Of a DNA stretch of 15,364 nucleotides, positions 1 through 6,124 are shown in pieces. Source of the DNA: DAONDZ01 sp964517555. Its GTDB lineage: Bacteria > Patescibacteriota > Patescibacteriia > Patescibacteriales > UBA12465. The stretch covers positions 1 to 15,364 of the forward strand of contig CAZFEF010000018.1 of the NCBI GenBank assembly GCA_964517555.1, written 5' to 3'. The position numbers and the translations under genes were made by a program. The notes under the pieces were generated by a model. It saw nothing but the letters and a program-made list of their open reading frames with translations, was not told the origin of the DNA and did no database searches. How positions within the stretch are numbered: the stretch's first letter is position 1; each line of letters starts with the position of its first letter.

Positions 1-810
1 CTTAAGAATGACGGCTCGGTGGTCGGTTATATGGGTGACGGCATCAACGATGCACCGTCACTAAAAATCGCTGACGTGGGCATATCTGTGGATAACGCAG
101 TCGATGTGGCTAAAGAAACAGCTGATATCATCTTAATGACCAAGGGGCTAGAAGAATTAATGGAAGGGGTATTAGAGGGTCGAAAGACCTTTGGTAATAC
201 CATGAAATACTTAATGATGGGGCTAAGTTCCAACTTCGGAAACATGTTTTCCTTGATTGGCGCCTCCCTGTTTTTGCCATTTTTTCCCATGCTACCCGGA
301 CAAATATTGTTTAACAACTTATTATATGACACCTCACAACTAGCCATCCCCTCAGACCAGGTGGACCAAGACTATTTACGTAAGCCTAAGCACTGGGACA
401 TGGGCTTTATTAAACGCTTCATGTGGGTTTTCGGACCCATCAGCTCGGTCTTTGATTTAATCACTTTTTATGTATTATTCGCCATTTTCGGCCTAAAAGA
501 CAGTCTTTTTCAAACCGGATGGTTTATCGAATCCCTGGCTACTCAGGTGTTGGTCATCTATATCATCCGCACTCGCAAGCTACCATTTATTCAGTCCTGG
601 CCAAGTAAATATTTAATTATGGCTACGCTGGCAATTATTGCTATCGGCTGGTCAATCGCCCTGGGACCGATCGGACAAGTTTTTGATTTCTCGCCTCTAC
701 CCCTAAAAGTTATCGGCAGCATCATCTTAATAGTTCTATCCTATTTGATGGTAACGGAGATAGTAAAAAGATTTTTCTATAGTCGCATTTGTCGTGGTGA
801 CAGAATTTAG
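1..810 (+). CDS. mgtA: Magnesium-translocating P-type ATPase (MgtA type), C-terminal part, cut by window start
   Basis: An inner-membrane pump that couples ATP hydrolysis to Mg2+ import. Frame 1 is open from the first base, so the gene runs in from the left; the GTG at 19 is an internal codon. Visible are the GDGIND hinge of the P domain with its Mg-coordinating Asp residues, the following ADVGISV and DVAKETADIIL segments, then six hydrophobic stretches making the C-terminal membrane bundle. The segment around RFMWVFGPISSVFDLITF, and IIRTRKLPFIQS further on, match the MgtA/MgtB subfamily (P3B) as I recall it, rather than Ca2+ or heavy-metal pumps. The final 270 residues are present; the actuator domain, phosphorylated Asp loop and first membrane segments lie outside. 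The stop is TAG, with no clear hairpin terminator before the next promoter. Confidence 0.93.
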   Translation, partial: LKNDGSVVGYMGDGINDAPSLKIADVGISVDNAVDVAKETADIILMTKGLEELMEGVLEGRKTFGNTMKYLMMGLSSNFGNMFSLIGASLFLPFFPMLPGQILFNNLLYDTSQLAIPSDQVDQDYLRKPKHWDMGFIKRFMWVFGPISSVFDLITFYVLFAIFGLKDSLFQTGWFIESLATQVLVIYIIRTRKLPFIQSWPSKYLIMATLAIIAIGWSIALGPIGQVFDFSPLPLKVIGSIILIVLSYLMVTEIVKRFFYSRICRGDRI

Positions 811-849
811 ATTGTTGCAAAAAATATTTTGACAGTTGTTGTCCGAAAG

Positions 850-891
850 TTGACAAAAATCATTGCCAAGTTATCAAAAATTTGCTAAAAT
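850..891 (+). promoter_or_regulatory. Tandem sigma-70-type promoters for the 940-1208 unit
   Basis: The best candidate is TTGCCA (863-868), a 17-base spacer and TAAAAT (886-891) with an extended TG at 883-884; transcription would start near 898. A second candidate is TTGACA (850-855), 16 bases, TATCAA (872-877), starting near 884. A further TTGACA box sits at 829-834, exactly 21 bases before the second one, without a good -10 partner. All lie in the AT-rich gap after mgtA, so the inverted-repeat unit probably has its own promoter. Confidence 0.6.
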
Positions 892-978
892 ATAATTAGA
901 CAAAAGTTTTTTAAAAATTTTAATTTCCCTAGTTTGCACAAGCTCTTTAAAATCTGGGGAGGAGATCCATTTTTTTGG

Positions 979-1040
979 CTTTATTTTTCTAGGTTAAGGT
1001 TTAATCCTTAACACAGGAAAATAAAGGTCGGTTTTCCTGT
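979..1040 (+). promoter_or_regulatory. Structured leader with two mutually exclusive hairpins
   Basis: Upstream of the lysine-rich ORF, hairpin A is GTTAAGG/CCTTAAC (993-999 with 1006-1012, loop of 6). Hairpin B is ACAGGAAAA/TTTTCCTGT (1013-1021 with 1032-1040, loop of 10). A third pairing, CTTTATTTT (979-987) with AAAATAAAG (1018-1026), would enclose hairpin A but uses bases 1018-1021 of hairpin B, so the two folds exclude each other. No U-tract follows, so this is not an ordinary attenuator. The pairings are directly seen; a regulatory role is inference. Confidence 0.5.
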
Positions 1041-1065
1041 TAATAACTATACTAATTTTATTACT

Positions 1066-1173
1066 ATGGCTACCAAGAAAAAAGCTACTAAGAAAGTGGC
1101 TAAAAAGAAAGTTGTAAAAAAGGCCGTCAAAAAGGTTGCTAAGAAGAAAGCTACCAAAAAGAAGAAGAAATAG
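1066..1173 (+). CDS. Tiny lysine-rich (histone H1-like) basic protein
   Basis: A 35-residue ORF starting MATKKKATKK and ending in five lysines before TAG. Twenty of the 35 residues are Lys, and nearly all the rest are Ala, Val or Thr in KKxA/VKK units. This resembles the C-terminal tail of histone H1 and bacterial H1-like proteins, so DNA or RNA binding in the cytoplasm is the natural guess; no folded domain or catalytic motif is present. Lys codons mix AAA and AAG, and codons for the same amino acid vary, which argues that it is a selected protein rather than a simple-sequence tract. It lies wholly inside the loop of the 940-1208 inverted repeat and has its own upstream promoters. No Shine-Dalgarno precedes ATG 1066. 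It is too short for most gene callers. A non-coding RNA with an incidental ORF is the alternative. Confidence 0.65.
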   Translation: MATKKKATKKVAKKKVVKKAVKKVAKKKATKKKKK

Positions 1174-1227
1174 TGACGTCGGACTCCTCCCCAGATTCTA
1201 GAGAGCTTAATTTATATCTAAAAATAT

Positions 1228-1620
1228 ATGAAACGCGGGTATCTTATTGGATTGATCGTGGCGGTCGTTATCTTAGCGGCCATCATTGCAGCCATCATCA
1301 TTCTGCGCCCGGCGACTAAAACAACTCCGACAGATGAAAATCAGGGGGTAGCTACCAGTTACGCCGATCGCTCCTTGGTAATTCAATCACTCTTTGCTAA
1401 AGCCAGCAAGAAAACAACGGAGCAAGTCACAATTAACATCGCTCGGGAGGATGGTAATTTTATTAAAGGCATCGTCAACATCAAAGACGGCTACGAAGGT
1501 ATATTCTTAGCCGCCAAACAAAATGGGGCTTGGGAAATTATCTGGGACGGCAAAACAGCTTACAGCTGTAATGATATCGAAAAATATTCAATTCCTAAAA
1601 CGATTAGCGGTTGTCAATAA
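1228..1620 (+). CDS. Small membrane-anchored extracytoplasmic protein, unknown function
   Basis: A 130-residue protein with a short positive N-terminus (MKRG), one strong membrane segment at about residues 5-27 and no clear signal-peptidase site, so it is probably an N-terminally anchored protein with about 100 residues outside. After a Thr/Pro-rich linker (about 28-42) comes a small domain with a GNFIKGIV strand and a later AAKQNGAWEIIWDGK strand (about 96-110), and two Cys (114 and 129) that could form a disulfide. The AAK-NG-W-I-WDG pattern recalls small surface domains I associate with Patescibacteria, but I cannot name the family. It starts 19 bases after the inverted repeat and may be read from the same promoters; its own -10 region is weak. 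A strong terminator overlaps its stop codon. Confidence 0.8.
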   Translation: MKRGYLIGLIVAVVILAAIIAAIIILRPATKTTPTDENQGVATSYADRSLVIQSLFAKASKKTTEQVTINIAREDGNFIKGIVNIKDGYEGIFLAAKQNGAWEIIWDGKTAYSCNDIEKYSIPKTISGCQ

Positions 1621-1652
1621 AAATCACGGGGCAAAACCCCGTGATTTTTATT
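1619..1652 (+). terminator. Intrinsic terminator overlapping a stop codon
   Basis: A 13-bp perfect stem (1619-1631 with 1637-1649) has a five-base CAAAA loop. Its 3' strand ends in five T and is followed by ATTATA. The last two bases of the TAA stop of the upstream gene form the base of the stem. It separates the 1066/1228 unit from the pilin gene. Confidence 0.88.
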
Positions 1653-1664
1653 ATACCGGCTTTA

Positions 1665-1673
1665 TGATATAAT
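1665..1673 (+). promoter_or_regulatory. Extended -10 promoter giving a leaderless pilin mRNA
   Basis: A perfect extended -10, TGATATAAT, ends seven bases before the ATG at 1680, so the predicted start site coincides with the A of the start codon. The -35 region overlaps the terminator T-run and is poor, as is common with extended -10 promoters. No ribosome-binding site can fit. Confidence 0.7.
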
Positions 1674-1679
1674 TATACC

Positions 1680-2870
1680 ATGATAAAAATAATCTCCAGA
1701 AAACAAAATAATCCAGGCTTCACTTTAATTGAAATATTATTAGTATTGGCGGCCATCGGTTTAGTCATCTCCCTCTCGGCTATAGCCTATAACCAAGCCC
1801 GCAGTAAAAGCCGGGACAACAAACGCGTTAGCGACATCGCCGTCATCCAATTAGCCCTAGAAACTTATCATCGCCAAGAGGGGCGATATCCCGATACTCT
1901 CACTGCCGGGCAACCACTAACTGGACCTTCCGGGATAACCTACTTAGCAAGTGTCCCAACAGCGCCAAACGTTTTAGACGGTAATTGTGCAACTACTACT
2001 TATCAGTATCAAATAACCGACAGCCAACAAGATTACGGACTGGATTTTTGTCTAGGGGGTAATTTAGATAAAATAGCGGCCGGAAATAACTGTGCGGGAG
2101 CTAACGGCATTGAACCCGGGCTCTGCTGTGAAAATGTTTGGAGACCAATTTTGGATGGCCGAACATATGAAACCACAAAAATCGGAGAACAATGTTGGAT
2201 TAGGGAAAATCTGGATACAGGTACTATGGTCAGTGGCGCTGGAACAGAACCACAGTGTCACGAAACTTACCCGAACTATTGGAGTTGTCAAAATGACCCT
2301 AGTATAACCGAAAAATATTGCTACGACGACAACGCCTCTAATTGCACAGATTACGGCGCTTTGTACGAATGGGCTGAAGCCTTGGGTCTGCCATATGATT
2401 GCGCAAATGCCGCTTCAGTTGACAACGGAGACGGAACATATACCCTGTCCTGCCCATTAAGCGGAGACCAAACTATCGCCGCGAAGCAACAAGGGATTTG
2501 TCCTTATGGCTGGCATATACCAACCTATGAAGACATGGAGACCCTAGGGCAAGAAGCGGACAATAACCATAGTTGCGTACTGGGTGGTTGCAGCACTGCT
2601 GGAGGTCGACTAAAGGCTAAAGCTGACGACCTTCCTATTCCCTGGAACGGAACAAACGATTTTAGTTATACCATAATTCCGGCTGGTGACCGTGATACCA
2701 GCGGTGATTTTCACGTAAAAGATGAAGATGCCTATATCTGGATTACAATGCCTAGATACAATTCGGCTGTTTCGGCTCAATTCATTTACCTCATTCCGAG
2801 CAATACTGACCTGGGAATATCTTTCGGCGCTAGAAATCTAGGATTTTCGGTTAGATGTATAAAAAATTAA
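1680..2870 (+). CDS. Type IV pilin-like protein fused to a FISUMP-type C-terminal domain
   Basis: A 396-residue surface protein. Residues 1-13 are a short basic class III leader ending in Gly, followed by FTLIEILLVLAAIG: the prepilin peptidase site (after G13), Phe+1 and Glu+5, then the hydrophobic pilin helix to about residue 37. A pseudopilin-like region follows (about 40-130, with ALETYHRQEGRYPDTL). From about 148 the protein resembles the Fibrobacter succinogenes major paralogous (FISUMP) domain: DGRTYETTKIGEQCWIRENL, YGALYEWAEAL, GICPYGWHIPTYEDMETL, and the terminal SVRCIKN. There are 16 Cys after the helix, which could make many disulfides outside the cell. It would be inserted in the inner membrane and possibly assembled in a pilus, with the FISUMP domain displayed; the ligand is unknown. 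It appears leaderless, and its TAA touches the next ATG. Confidence 0.9.
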   Translation: MIKIISRKQNNPGFTLIEILLVLAAIGLVISLSAIAYNQARSKSRDNKRVSDIAVIQLALETYHRQEGRYPDTLTAGQPLTGPSGITYLASVPTAPNVLDGNCATTTYQYQITDSQQDYGLDFCLGGNLDKIAAGNNCAGANGIEPGLCCENVWRPILDGRTYETTKIGEQCWIRENLDTGTMVSGAGTEPQCHETYPNYWSCQNDPSITEKYCYDDNASNCTDYGALYEWAEALGLPYDCANAASVDNGDGTYTLSCPLSGDQTIAAKQQGICPYGWHIPTYEDMETLGQEADNNHSCVLGGCSTAGGRLKAKADDLPIPWNGTNDFSYTIIPAGDRDTSGDFHVKDEDAYIWITMPRYNSAVSAQFIYLIPSNTDLGISFGARNLGFSVRCIKN

Positions 2871-3572
2871 ATGCCAATTCTAAAAGCCAGCCTTCATCTT
2901 CACACCAAAGAAGACCCAGAAGACGGCAAAATAATAAAATACTCAGCCAAAGATTTAATTGATCAAGCTAGCCAGCTTGATTTTCAAGTTTTGGCCATCA
3001 CTCTCCACAATCGCCTCTATTGGAACCCTGAATTAGAACACTACGCCCAAGAAAGAAACATTATCCTATTACCAGGAACTGAAGTCAGCCTCAAAAAAAA
3101 TCCCTGGAGCCAGGCTCATGTATTAATCATCGGCGCCAAAAGTTTGCCTCCCATAAGAACCATAGATGATCTAGAAAAATGGCGCCACGATCACCCTGAA
3201 TGTTTAGTTATCGCCCCACACCCCAACTTCCCAGTCCAATCATTAGGGCTAAAAATATTACCAGAGAAACTAAACCTATTTGACGCCTGGGAACATAGCT
3301 GGTTCTATACTAGAATCTTTAATTTAAATAAACCGACCATTAAATTAGCTCAACAATTTAAAAAACCTCTAATTTCCACCAGCGATTTACACCGCCATCG
3401 CTTCTTAAAAGACGACTATTGCTTGATTGATTGCGAGAAAGCTGATCAGGCTAGTATTATAACGGCCATTAAACAAGGACGACTGAAAAACATCAGTCGT
3501 CCCAAGGGAATATTAGAGTTAGTATTTTACACGCTGCGCTTCATTCGCCCCCGAAAAGGCAAAAAACTTTAA
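2871..3572 (+). CDS. PHP-domain metal-dependent phosphoesterase
   Basis: A cytoplasmic 233-residue protein with PHP-family metal ligands in order: HLH (H9, H11) in the first strand, H46 in ITLHN, E71 in GTEVS, H117 in IAPHPNF, and D172/H174 in STSDLHRH. The family hydrolyses phosphoesters, from histidinol phosphate and nucleoside 3',5'-bisphosphates to oligonucleotides, using two or three metal ions; the substrate here cannot be told. The length suits a stand-alone PHP enzyme. The ATG follows the TAA of the pilin gene with no gap, so stop-start coupling in one transcript is likely, although the two functions have no obvious link. Its TAA overlaps the TAA of the convergent phosphohexomutase gene by two bases, and no separate terminator is visible. 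Confidence 0.85.
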   Translation: MPILKASLHLHTKEDPEDGKIIKYSAKDLIDQASQLDFQVLAITLHNRLYWNPELEHYAQERNIILLPGTEVSLKKNPWSQAHVLIIGAKSLPPIRTIDDLEKWRHDHPECLVIAPHPNFPVQSLGLKILPEKLNLFDAWEHSWFYTRIFNLNKPTIKLAQQFKKPLISTSDLHRHRFLKDDYCLIDCEKADQASIITAIKQGRLKNISRPKGILELVFYTLRFIRPRKGKKL

Positions 3573-4945
3573 GCCCTGATAACCGCCAAAACTTCATCAC
3601 GTTTTTTTTCCATAATCTCACGACTGACCGCCTCTAGATTGAGGCGGAATTTATTTTCCGTATTAGAAGCACGCACATTAAACCAAAAATCTGGGTAAGT
3701 CACTGACAGCCCATCTAATTCGCTCAGCTCACCATCACTATATTTCTCTTTTAATCGAGCGAAGACTGCTTCCTTGTCAGCAACCGCGCTATTAATTTCG
3801 CCAGAAGCAAAATATTTTTCATAAGGGCGCAGATAATCGCTGATCTTTTGTCCACTTTGAGAAAAATCAACTAACATTTTAGCAATCATTAGCATCGGCA
3901 TCTCCATGCAACCAATCTCTAGATTTATACAAAAATGTCCCGAAGATTCACCGGCAAAATATATCCCCTCTTTTAACATCTGCTCCTTGATCAAGGAATG
4001 GCCGACTCGGGTTAGAACCGGAATACCTCCATGCTCCTTGATCAGGTCTGAGGTAATCCTGCCGGGGCGGGCATCATAAGCTATTTTAGACCCGGGTTTA
4101 TCTTGAAGAAAAATTTTAGCTAATAGTCCCCGCACTAAAGCCGGCGGGATGGTCTTACCCTCATCATCAACAAAAAAAACTCGATCGCCGTCGCCATCGG
4201 TAGCAATACCTAAATCCGCTCCCAAAGCTAGAACCTTATCAGCCAAGGGTTTGATATTCTCTTCTTTTAAGGGATCGGCTTCGTGGGCCGGAAAGCGACC
4301 ATCAAAATCAAAATTCATCGAGATTAATTCTCCTGGCAAGCGGCCAAAAAGCTTGGTAAGATACTGGGCCCCCATTCCGTTAGCCGAATCAGCCACCACT
4401 TTTAATGACTTAACCTGGCTAATATCTACTAGCCGCAAATTATACTCTAATTCGTCATCTAAGACTCGATCATTTTTTATAACACCCCCAAGGATAGCAG
4501 CCGGGGACAAAGAGCCGGAATTGATTAGACTTTTGACTATCTCTAAGCCGCTATTACCACTGAAAGGACGAGCTTGAGAACGCACGACTTTAAAGCCATT
4601 CCATTCACCGGGGTTATGAGAAGCTGAAACCATAATACCCCCTTGATAGCCATAATAGGCGACGGCAAAATAGAAAGTAGGGGTAGACACTAAACCAATA
4701 TCGACCACTTTTACTCCAGCCGCTACTAGTCCTTGAATCAATTTCTCTTTAAGCGCCGGAGAAGACAGACGCATATCACTGCCGACCACAATCTGCACCT
4801 CGCTCAGCTCTTTCCCTCGAAAATCTGGTTCATCTTTTCGGGCGGCTACATAGGCCAGCCCTAAATCAAAAGCAAATTGATCGTCTAAATCTTTCCCATA
4901 AATACCACGAATATCGTAGGCTTTAAAAATGTCAGGATGAAACAT
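3569..4945 (-). CDS. Phosphomannomutase/phosphoglucomutase (alpha-D-phosphohexomutase)
   Basis: Interconverts hexose 6-phosphate and hexose 1-phosphate in the cytoplasm, feeding nucleotide sugars for polysaccharide or glycan synthesis. The 458-residue length matches the bacterial PMM/PGM (AlgC/ManB) group. Visible are the N-terminal FKAYDIRGIYG substrate motif (about 7-17), the catalytic serine loop SASHNP (phosphoserine S108), the metal-binding loop DGDGDR (250-255) and the sugar-recognition loop GESSGHF (332-338). The C-terminal phosphate-binding region appears as RASNTENKFRLNLEA, the usual family arrangement. It begins four bases after the stop of the bactofilin-like gene, so it is its operon partner. 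Specificity for mannose or glucose, or both, cannot be assigned. A GlmM is less likely because GlmM has a different serine loop. Confidence 0.93.
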   Translation of the reverse strand: MFHPDIFKAYDIRGIYGKDLDDQFAFDLGLAYVAARKDEPDFRGKELSEVQIVVGSDMRLSSPALKEKLIQGLVAAGVKVVDIGLVSTPTFYFAVAYYGYQGGIMVSASHNPGEWNGFKVVRSQARPFSGNSGLEIVKSLINSGSLSPAAILGGVIKNDRVLDDELEYNLRLVDISQVKSLKVVADSANGMGAQYLTKLFGRLPGELISMNFDFDGRFPAHEADPLKEENIKPLADKVLALGADLGIATDGDGDRVFFVDDEGKTIPPALVRGLLAKIFLQDKPGSKIAYDARPGRITSDLIKEHGGIPVLTRVGHSLIKEQMLKEGIYFAGESSGHFCINLEIGCMEMPMLMIAKMLVDFSQSGQKISDYLRPYEKYFASGEINSAVADKEAVFARLKEKYSDGELSELDGLSVTYPDFWFNVRASNTENKFRLNLEAVSREIMEKKRDEVLAVIRA

Positions 4946-4949
4946 AAAT

Positions 4950-6074
4950 TTATTCTTTAATTTTTATCCGCTGAGAAATCATTCCCAGCCCCCACCAAAT
5001 AACCGCCAAGGAAACCGCCCAACCAACAAATGGAATGGCAGTTACAACCCACAAAGCAGTCACGCCGGCCACCATTTCGGTTAGCCCCCTAGGACTAGCC
5101 TTCCATCTAAAATGACGGAACAACCAAAATCCCACAGATACCCCAACTAAAATTTTAGCTAAATAGCAAACCATGAACCACAGGGCTCCCAAGATTAAAG
5201 CCAGGGGCCAACCAATAAAAGTAAAGAGTAGCAATAAACAAATAATGGGCACCAAAAACATAACCCCTAGTCCCCAAAGAATTTGAGTGCCAATCTTTTT
5301 AGGTTCAACTACAGCCAATTCTCGACTATGCCGGGGCCACAGACTAAGAATCACCAAGGCAACCAATAAAGCAGAGAACAAACCATAAAGCCGATGTAAA
5401 AAATAATTGCGATAAGCAAAACCTTCTTGTTTGGGCCAGAGACGCACTATTTCCCCACCTACTAATTCCGGACTTATCTGCTGTTCAGTCTTGGACATGT
5501 ATTTTAGTGAACCGCCAATCCGAGCCTGATCTTCTAATCTAAATTGTCCATCCGGGTGATTTAGACGGGCATCAACGTTTTGCAAAACATTACCAGAAAT
5601 CAACCAATTATCAGAGACACCGTGAAGATTGCCATTGATTTGTCCACGACCTGAAAAAGCGGCGCTAGCCGACAAGACGTCGCCGCCAACCTTTGAATCG
5701 CTACCTAAAAAAATGTTAACACCGAGAGCGCTGACGTTCCGTTTGATCTGATGATTAAGGTTTAAATTTTCCCCCAAAATTCGCACACTGCCAGAAACCG
5801 GGCCATTGATAGTGATGTCTGAAGCGGCGCAAATCACGTCACCATCAACCTCGCCATTGATAGTCAGGGCCTTAGCGACGCAAATCACATCACCATAGAC
5901 ATTGCCATCGATAGTAATGTTAGCCGCGGCCATATACAAGTTACCATCGATCACTTGTTCTTTGGGAATATAAACTGACTCCTCGTTGCGGACACTATAG
6001 GCCAAGACGGAAACTGGCGCTAAAAATAGCACCCCTAAAGCCAAAATAATTAAAAAACCCTTAATTTTTGACAT
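4950..6074 (-). CDS. Membrane protein with bactofilin-like beta-helical repeats
   Basis: A 374-residue protein with an N-terminal signal peptide or anchor (about 4-26, LIILALGVLFLAPVSVLA). Residues about 40-190 are short repeats of the form ITIDGNVYGDV, LTINGEVDGDV, ITINGPVSGSV, with Gly-Asp/Asn turns every 15-20 residues. This is the pattern of a right-handed beta-helix as in bactofilins (polymer-forming cytoskeletal proteins). A linker leads to four or so membrane segments (about 229-246, 264-288, 291-318, 334-362) and a basic tail. Unlike classical bactofilins, which are cytoplasmic, the signal sequence suggests that the beta-helix lies outside the cytoplasmic membrane. It heads a two-gene unit with the phosphohexomutase, which suggests a cell-envelope role. 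The closest description I can give is the polymer-forming cytoskeletal family; a precise function is not known. Confidence 0.78.
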   Translation of the reverse strand: MSKIKGFLIILALGVLFLAPVSVLAYSVRNEESVYIPKEQVIDGNLYMAAANITIDGNVYGDVICVAKALTINGEVDGDVICAASDITINGPVSGSVRILGENLNLNHQIKRNVSALGVNIFLGSDSKVGGDVLSASAAFSGRGQINGNLHGVSDNWLISGNVLQNVDARLNHPDGQFRLEDQARIGGSLKYMSKTEQQISPELVGGEIVRLWPKQEGFAYRNYFLHRLYGLFSALLVALVILSLWPRHSRELAVVEPKKIGTQILWGLGVMFLVPIICLLLLFTFIGWPLALILGALWFMVCYLAKILVGVSVGFWLFRHFRWKASPRGLTEMVAGVTALWVVTAIPFVGWAVSLAVIWWGLGMISQRIKIKE

Positions 6075-6124
6075 AAAATGATAATTATTATAATGTATAA
6101 CTACTTATATTATACTGGAAAAAA
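6075..6124. promoter_or_regulatory. Compact divergent promoter region
   Basis: Only 50 bases separate the two divergent starts, and they are almost all A/T. On the minus strand a TATAAT (6087-6092) puts the start site near 6080, six bases before the ATG at 6074. On the plus strand TATACT (6111-6116) puts the start near 6123, two bases before the ATG at 6125; the alternative TATAAT is at 6089-6094. Both transcripts would be nearly leaderless, and the two promoters overlap, so they may compete. Confidence 0.5.

Larger units (their letters stand above)
940..1208. repeat. Long near-perfect inverted repeat enclosing a small lysine-rich gene
   Basis: The left arm (940-968) and right arm (1181-1208) are reverse complements over 28 paired columns: 26 Watson-Crick pairs, one G-U (947/1201), one A-C mismatch (950/1198) and one bulged base (965). 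The G/C-rich core is a perfect 14-mer, AATCTGGGGAGGAG at 951-964 against 1184-1197. In RNA this would clamp the 5' leader to the 3' untranslated region around the ORF at 1066-1173. No flanking target-site duplication is visible (the flanks TTTGCAC and AATTTAT differ), so a structured RNA is favoured over a MITE-like element, although the latter is not excluded. It does not match the hallmarks of tmRNA, RNase P RNA, SRP RNA or a transcriptional terminator. Confidence 0.85.

Noticed and set aside
940..1208. MITE or miniature insertion element with 28-bp terminal inverted repeats
   Set aside because: No target-site duplication flanks the arms, no second copy is in the window, and the interior holds a promoter-fed leader and a compact ORF. 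It is kept only as an alternative to a structured RNA.
940..1208. tmRNA, because the ends pair around a short reading frame
   Set aside because: There is no tRNA-like acceptor and T arm, no CCA and no alanine-rich degradation tag at the end of the frame; the reading frame is lysine-rich.
2064..2307. Two short ORFs within the pilin/FISUMP gene
   Set aside because: They are alternative frames of a continuous, recognisable FISUMP domain with no independent start signals.
4149..4577. 142-residue plus-strand ORF inside the phosphohexomutase gene
   Set aside because: It is antisense to the metal loop and surrounding conserved region of a clear enzyme, with Ser/Lys/Pro-rich composition typical of an antisense frame.
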